A stretch of 64,000 bases of DNA from an uncultured Clostridia bacterium. GTDB taxonomy: Bacteria > Bacillota > Clostridia > Oscillospirales > Ruminococcaceae. The notes under the pieces are model-generated. The model worked only from the letters and a program-made list of their open reading frames with translations. It was not told the origin of the DNA and did not search any database. Each line of letters starts with the position of its first letter. Position 1 is the stretch's first letter. The stretch covers positions 62,001 to 126,000 of the forward strand of contig CANQRG010000005.1 of NCBI GenBank assembly GCA_947626165.1, written 5' to 3'. Shown here in pieces: positions 60,476-64,000 of the stretch. The translations under genes and the position numbers were made by a program.

Positions 60476-60973
60476 TTATCCTGTTATATAAGAGCTTTGT
60501 CTTGAGATTCCGAGATCATCTAATATTTGCTCCTCAATTTCGCGCATATTTCTTGCTTCTACTCCGCCCTGTTCGTGATTATATCCCATAAGATGCAGCA
60601 TTGAGTGTACTGTAAGAAAGCCTATTTCACGCTCAAGAGAGTGACCGTACATTTTAGCTTGTTTTAAAGCCGTCTGAATTGATATAACAATATCGCCAAG
60701 CATACAAGCTCCTGTTTCGTTATTATAATCGTACTCGCCGTTTTCTCCCAAAGGAAAGGATAAAACATCCGTAGGTCTATCAACATTTCTGTATTCATAA
60801 TTCAGTCTGTGTATCTCATCATCGCTTACAAATGAAACGCTCACCTCTGCATCATCTGTGAATTTTTCGTGATCCAAAACGGCATTACAGCTTCTTCTGA
60901 TAAGAAGTCTTATTCCAACAGGTATTTTAATGTCATTTTGCTTGTTTACTATTAATACCTTTGTTTTTCCCAT
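60476..60973 (-). CDS. ybeY: Endoribonuclease YbeY
   Basis: A 165-residue YbeY, a metal-dependent rRNA-maturation nuclease. The zinc motif HSMLHLMGYNHEQ matches HxxxHxxGxxH, with Asn in place of the common Asp. The DVLSFPLGE block upstream is also conserved. ATG 60973 after AAAGGA is chosen over an earlier in-frame codon. It overlaps the end of phoH by 41 bases. Confidence 0.95.
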   Translation of the reverse strand: MGKTKVLIVNKQNDIKIPVGIRLLIRRSCNAVLDHEKFTDDAEVSVSFVSDDEIHRLNYEYRNVDRPTDVLSFPLGENGEYDYNNETGACMLGDIVISIQTALKQAKMYGHSLEREIGFLTVHSMLHLMGYNHEQGGVEARNMREIEEQILDDLGISRQSSYITG

Positions 60974-61943
60974 TGTTTTTATATCCTTTCTTCTCATTAT
61001 TAAACTTTTCATATGCCTTTATAATATCCTGAACAAGCCTGTGTCTTACAACGTCGCTTTCATTGAAATTGTTTATAAATATATCATCAACATTTTTCAA
61101 AACTTTTGTTGCTTGAATCAGTCCCGACCTACCAGATTCAGGCAGGTCAATTTGAGTGATATCTCCTGTAATAACTATTTTGCTGTTAAAGCCAAGACGC
61201 GTCAGAAACATCTTCATTTGCTCAGGAGTTGTATTCTGCGCCTCATCAAGAATAATAAAAGCGTCGTCTAAAGTGCGTCCTCTCATATAAGCAAGCGGAG
61301 CAACTTCTATACACCCTCGTTCCTGCTGTTTTGCAAAAGTGTCGGGACCCAGCATTTCAAAAAGAGCGTCGTATAAAGGTCTTAAATAAGGGTCGACCTT
61401 GTCCTGCAAGTCGCCCGGAAGAAACCCTAGCTTCTCCCCTGCTTCAACAGCCGGTCTTGTGAGGATTATTTTATTGACTTCGTGATTTCTAAAAGCCTTA
61501 ACTGCCATTGCGACCGCAAGGTATGTTTTTCCTGTCCCGGCAGGACCTACTCCGATAACGATTGTATTGTCCCTGATAGCGTCAACATACTTCTTTTGTC
61601 CCAGTGTTTTCGGCTTGACAATTTTACCGCTAGTTGTAACGCATATTCCGTCGTCGTTAAGTTTTGTAAGCTCTTTTTGAGCGCCCTCCTTAACAAGTGA
61701 AAAAACATATCTTATACTTTGCTCGTTAATCTGATCTCCCTTATTCGCAAGTAAAATCAAAGACTCAATAGCCTGTTCTGCTTTCTTAACATTTTCCTCG
61801 TCGCCTGTGATTTTAATATCTGTACCACGGCTTAAAATCACGACGTTGTACTGCTTTTGTATAAGATTTACATTCTCATCAAAGCTTCCGAAAATATTTA
61901 AAATAGAATCCATTGACTCAACATTTACAATTCTTTCAACCAT
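60933..61943 (-). CDS. phoH: PhoH family ATPase
   Basis: A 336-residue PhoH. An N-terminal KH-like region (about 1-75, GTDIKITGDEENVKKAEQAI) is followed by a P-loop domain with Walker A GPAGTGKT (133-140) and Walker B FIILDEAQNTTPEQMK. PhoH proteins are RNA-linked ATPases or helicases; the role with YbeY in RNA metabolism is inferred from constant linkage. Confidence 0.95.
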   Translation of the reverse strand: MVERIVNVESMDSILNIFGSFDENVNLIQKQYNVVILSRGTDIKITGDEENVKKAEQAIESLILLANKGDQINEQSIRYVFSLVKEGAQKELTKLNDDGICVTTSGKIVKPKTLGQKKYVDAIRDNTIVIGVGPAGTGKTYLAVAMAVKAFRNHEVNKIILTRPAVEAGEKLGFLPGDLQDKVDPYLRPLYDALFEMLGPDTFAKQQERGCIEVAPLAYMRGRTLDDAFIILDEAQNTTPEQMKMFLTRLGFNSKIVITGDITQIDLPESGRSGLIQATKVLKNVDDIFINNFNESDVVRHRLVQDIIKAYEKFNNEKKGYKNNGKNKGINSKQAK

Positions 61944-62073
61944 TAATTCACCCTGCCGACATATTTTATAATTCCTAAGCGGTATATAGTGGCTTCACCG
62001 CCTGATTTTTTGCGTTTTAGCAATGTTTAAAATTATTATACCATAATTTTTAAAAAAAATAAAGCAAATTTAT

Positions 62074-63273
62074 TTATTTTGTCAATAATTCCTTTTCAAC
62101 AGCTATATTGCCGTTCAGCTTATAGTTTACTGTCATCTTTACGCTCTTCTTCCCTACTTTTACTTTAATTTTTTTGTTTAATATCCTTTTGTCTTTTAAA
62201 AAGTTTCTTTCATATAGTTTTATTTTTCTTCTTAGCTTGGCCTTTGCTTGTTTCTTTGTAAGTTTTACCTTTTCAAAATAGTATTTATCGTATGTTTTTT
62301 TTGAAATTCCTATAGGTAGCTTAAAACCGAGAAAAGAAAACTGCGACTTATAATTCTTCATAATATAATTTCCCTTGACTTTTGAGCCGGGACTTATAGG
62401 AATTTCTAAATCAAAAATTGTTAAATACTTTCTGGTTTTGTCATTGTCTGATATAATCTCTTGTTCATCTATATATCTTTGCTCAAAGGTAACGCTCTCA
62501 TCGTAATCAGCATATATTTCACCCTTACAGTGGAAAAGCATAAGTTTGGCTTTATCCTTTTTACTTTCGTCTACCGACTCCGCTCTGTATTTTCCTGCAA
62601 CCAGTACATCGCCCTTTCTAACTTTATTTCCTACAACCTTCATAAGTTTTCCTATGTAGACATTAACGTCAGTTATAACACCGCTTTTGCCGGCAATTAA
62701 GTTTGTAACGGGTCTTAATCTGTCCATCTCCGGCTCTTTTGTCTTTTCAAGAACATCAACAACCAGCGTTGCGCCTTGATTTCTTATAGTTATCCAGGCG
62801 AAATTATTAGAATTTAGCATCATGTAGCTTTCAGCTTTTGAAAAATCAATATTTGGTATAAACCTGCCTACCTTTATATTCTGCTGTTTAAGCAATGCAG
62901 TAATTTCTGAATTTAGCTCGTCATTTCCCCCGCTTATTTGAATTCTCAGCACAGTATTTGAAAGTATAAATATAAAAAATAACGATGTTAAAATTCCAGC
63001 TAATATCCCGTATCTGAATCTGTATCTAAAAAGTTTTGGTAGTATTCCCTTAGATTTTACAGAAACCAATTCATAATTTTGACTTTCACATATTTCTATT
63101 ATCTGCTTGTGCCTAAAAAAAGAAACTGTTATATTTATTTCCCCGCTTTTGGACGTTATCTTTTTTATGGGAATATCACGCTTTGACAGTTCATTTATTA
63201 ATTTGGTGGTATTATCACTTTTTATTTTTATATCGGTTATACCCGTTAAAAAGTTAAGCGCCACTATATTCAC
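62074..63273 (-). CDS. yqfD: Sporulation protein YqfD
   Basis: A 399-residue YqfD. The N-terminal cytoplasmic part is about 85 residues, followed by one membrane helix (about 88-108, GILAGILTSLFFIFILSNTVL). The large extracytoplasmic domain includes the NFAWITIRNQGATLVVDVLE segment and ends in a Lys-rich region. In Bacillus yqfD is sigma-E dependent and needed for efficient sporulation at stage IV. Paired with yqfC upstream by 9 bases. Confidence 0.94.
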   Translation of the reverse strand: MNIVALNFLTGITDIKIKSDNTTKLINELSKRDIPIKKITSKSGEINITVSFFRHKQIIEICESQNYELVSVKSKGILPKLFRYRFRYGILAGILTSLFFIFILSNTVLRIQISGGNDELNSEITALLKQQNIKVGRFIPNIDFSKAESYMMLNSNNFAWITIRNQGATLVVDVLEKTKEPEMDRLRPVTNLIAGKSGVITDVNVYIGKLMKVVGNKVRKGDVLVAGKYRAESVDESKKDKAKLMLFHCKGEIYADYDESVTFEQRYIDEQEIISDNDKTRKYLTIFDLEIPISPGSKVKGNYIMKNYKSQFSFLGFKLPIGISKKTYDKYYFEKVKLTKKQAKAKLRRKIKLYERNFLKDKRILNKKIKVKVGKKSVKMTVNYKLNGNIAVEKELLTK

Positions 63274-63282
63274 TCCTAATAA

Positions 63283-63555
63283 TCATTTGACTGTTTTATT
63301 CTTTTTATCATCAATTTCTATTCTGTCAATATTACCTGTAATTTCAGCATACCCTGACGAATATGTTGTAAGTATCAGTTTATTTCCCCAAAGGCTTATC
63401 CTGCTGTCGCAGGTCTTAATTATAATCAATGACTCGTTACACTCTAAGATTTTTTTGAAACTTTCTATTACTACTTTTTTTGTTCCGTAGATATTAATAT
63501 TAGACGCAATGCCTGTAAACTCGCCTAATGATTTATTATTTATATAATTTTTCAT
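63283..63555 (-). CDS. yqfC: Sporulation protein YqfC
   Basis: A 90-residue YabP/YqfC family protein, with the ECNESLIIIKTCDSRISLWGNKL block and the C-terminal GNIDRIEID typical of this spore-associated group. Start ATG behind GGAGGGAAC. Transcribed leftward with yqfD, phoH and ybeY. Confidence 0.93.
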   Translation of the reverse strand: MKNYINNKSLGEFTGIASNINIYGTKKVVIESFKKILECNESLIIIKTCDSRISLWGNKLILTTYSSGYAEITGNIDRIEIDDKKNKTVK

Positions 63556-63606
63556 TAGTTCCCTCCGTTCTGTTGGGAGTTGTACAAAAGTATAAACTAA
63601 TTAATT

Positions 63607-63635
63607 ATATTATTATTTTGAACAACATATACATT
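63607..63635 (+). promoter_or_regulatory. Possible sigma-E-type promoter of the ylbJ-like gene
   Basis: ATATT (63607-63611) and TATACATT (63628-63635) resemble the -35 and -10 of sigma-E promoters, but the 16-base gap is slightly long. A candidate only. Confidence 0.3.
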
Positions 63636-63680
63636 TATAAGCCCAAAATTGCTCCACTCCAATATATAAGGAGAAAACTT

Positions 63681-64000
63681 ATGTTAAAAATAAAAAGTTT
63701 TGTGATATATATTCTTATTTTAACTTTCGGTATTTTATTAATTTTAAAATCAAGCGAGGTATCACAGGAAATTGTAACTGCTGTAAACAGATGTCTTTTT
63801 GTGATTATCCCATCGCTTTTTTCATTTATGGTTTTTTCAGATTTAGTTTTAAAATCGGAGTGCTATAAAATTATCAGCAAGCCGTTTGCCCTCATATCAA
63901 AATACATATTTAAAATGGACAGCGACCTTTTTTTCGTTTTTATTCTGGGCAATATATGCGGATATCCGATTGGATTTAAGCTTCTTAACAATTTATACAG
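63681..64000 (+). CDS. YlbJ-like sporulation membrane protein (5' part)
   Basis: The first 106 codons of a membrane protein running off the window. Translation gives an N-terminal helix (IYILILTFGILLIL), then VTAVNRCLFVIIPSLFSFMVFSDLVLKS and a second hydrophobic stretch with ILGNICGYPIGFKLLNNL. This matches the nucleoside-recognition-type proteins YlbJ/SpoIVV, which transport dipicolinate toward the spore in Bacillus. AAGGAG precedes the ATG. Divergent from yqfC. Confidence 0.85.
   Translation, partial: MLKIKSFVIYILILTFGILLILKSSEVSQEIVTAVNRCLFVIIPSLFSFMVFSDLVLKSECYKIISKPFALISKYIFKMDSDLFFVFILGNICGYPIGFKLLNNLY

Overview
The window is a contiguous piece of a low-GC Gram-positive chromosome. Three things place it in the endospore-forming Clostridia (Bacillota): the complete spoIIIAA-AH operon together with gerW, pdaA, yqfC-yqfD and a ylbJ-like gene; the SCIFF peptide with its radical SAM maturase, next to yajC; and Clostridia-type T-box and lysine riboswitch leaders. 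A Ruminococcaceae/Oscillospiraceae-like gut anaerobe is my inference from gene content (biotin-dependent carboxyltransferase set, thyX instead of thyA); no rRNA or other marker here proves it. I see no tRNA, rRNA, CRISPR array, insertion sequence or prophage.

Layout. 1-1100 and 4590-6030 are accessory: small ribbon-helix-helix (RHH) and Cro/CI-like (XRE) regulators present as duplicated blocks, AT-rich palindromic repeats, a gene remnant, and a compact divergent switch with three phased operators (4874-5002). Between them lies a housekeeping group (DUF2953 protein, gerW, dacF, rluB). 6042-9394 is a three-gene biotin carboxyltransferase operon. 9618-11003 has a secreted transglutaminase-like protein and ispF. 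11059-14506 is the lysine/diaminopimelate operon asd-dapA-dapB, read leftward behind a consensus promoter, a lysine riboswitch and a terminator. 14593-21509 holds queA, two HAD phosphatases, a PAS protein, tgt, mntP, and a cupin-regulator/acyl-CoA-synthetase pair. 22173-23551 is an ECF sigma/anti-sigma pair. 23712-27468 is pheS-pheT behind a Phe T-box. 27590-30466 has ireB and two exported lipoproteins acting on polysaccharide.

30514-33094 is yajC, a TIGR04086 membrane protein and the SCIFF (ranthipeptide) locus. 33221-38098 is the spoIIIA operon. 38099-48047 is a long operon of the classic Firmicutes order: asp23, nusB, a Kae1-like gene, xseAB, ispA, dxs, tlyA, nadK, argR, recN. 48096-54555 has thyX-tmk, a DUF2156 protein, a DJ-1 protein, 5-FTHF cyclo-ligase, mltG and a U32 peptidase. 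From 54596 the strand flips: xerC/D-like recombinase, mutS2, recO, yqzL, era, dgkA, ybeY, phoH, yqfD, yqfC, the usual Firmicutes order read leftward. A divergent ylbJ-like gene runs off the right edge.

Most genes are ordinary core functions. The most unusual material is the lambda-like triple-operator switch, a possible transcarboxylase made of three separate subunits with no sodium-pump subunit, translation-start oddities at scfB, tgt, the DUF2953 gene and the sigma factor, and a perfect 32-bp palindrome at the predicted 5' end of the recombinase transcript.
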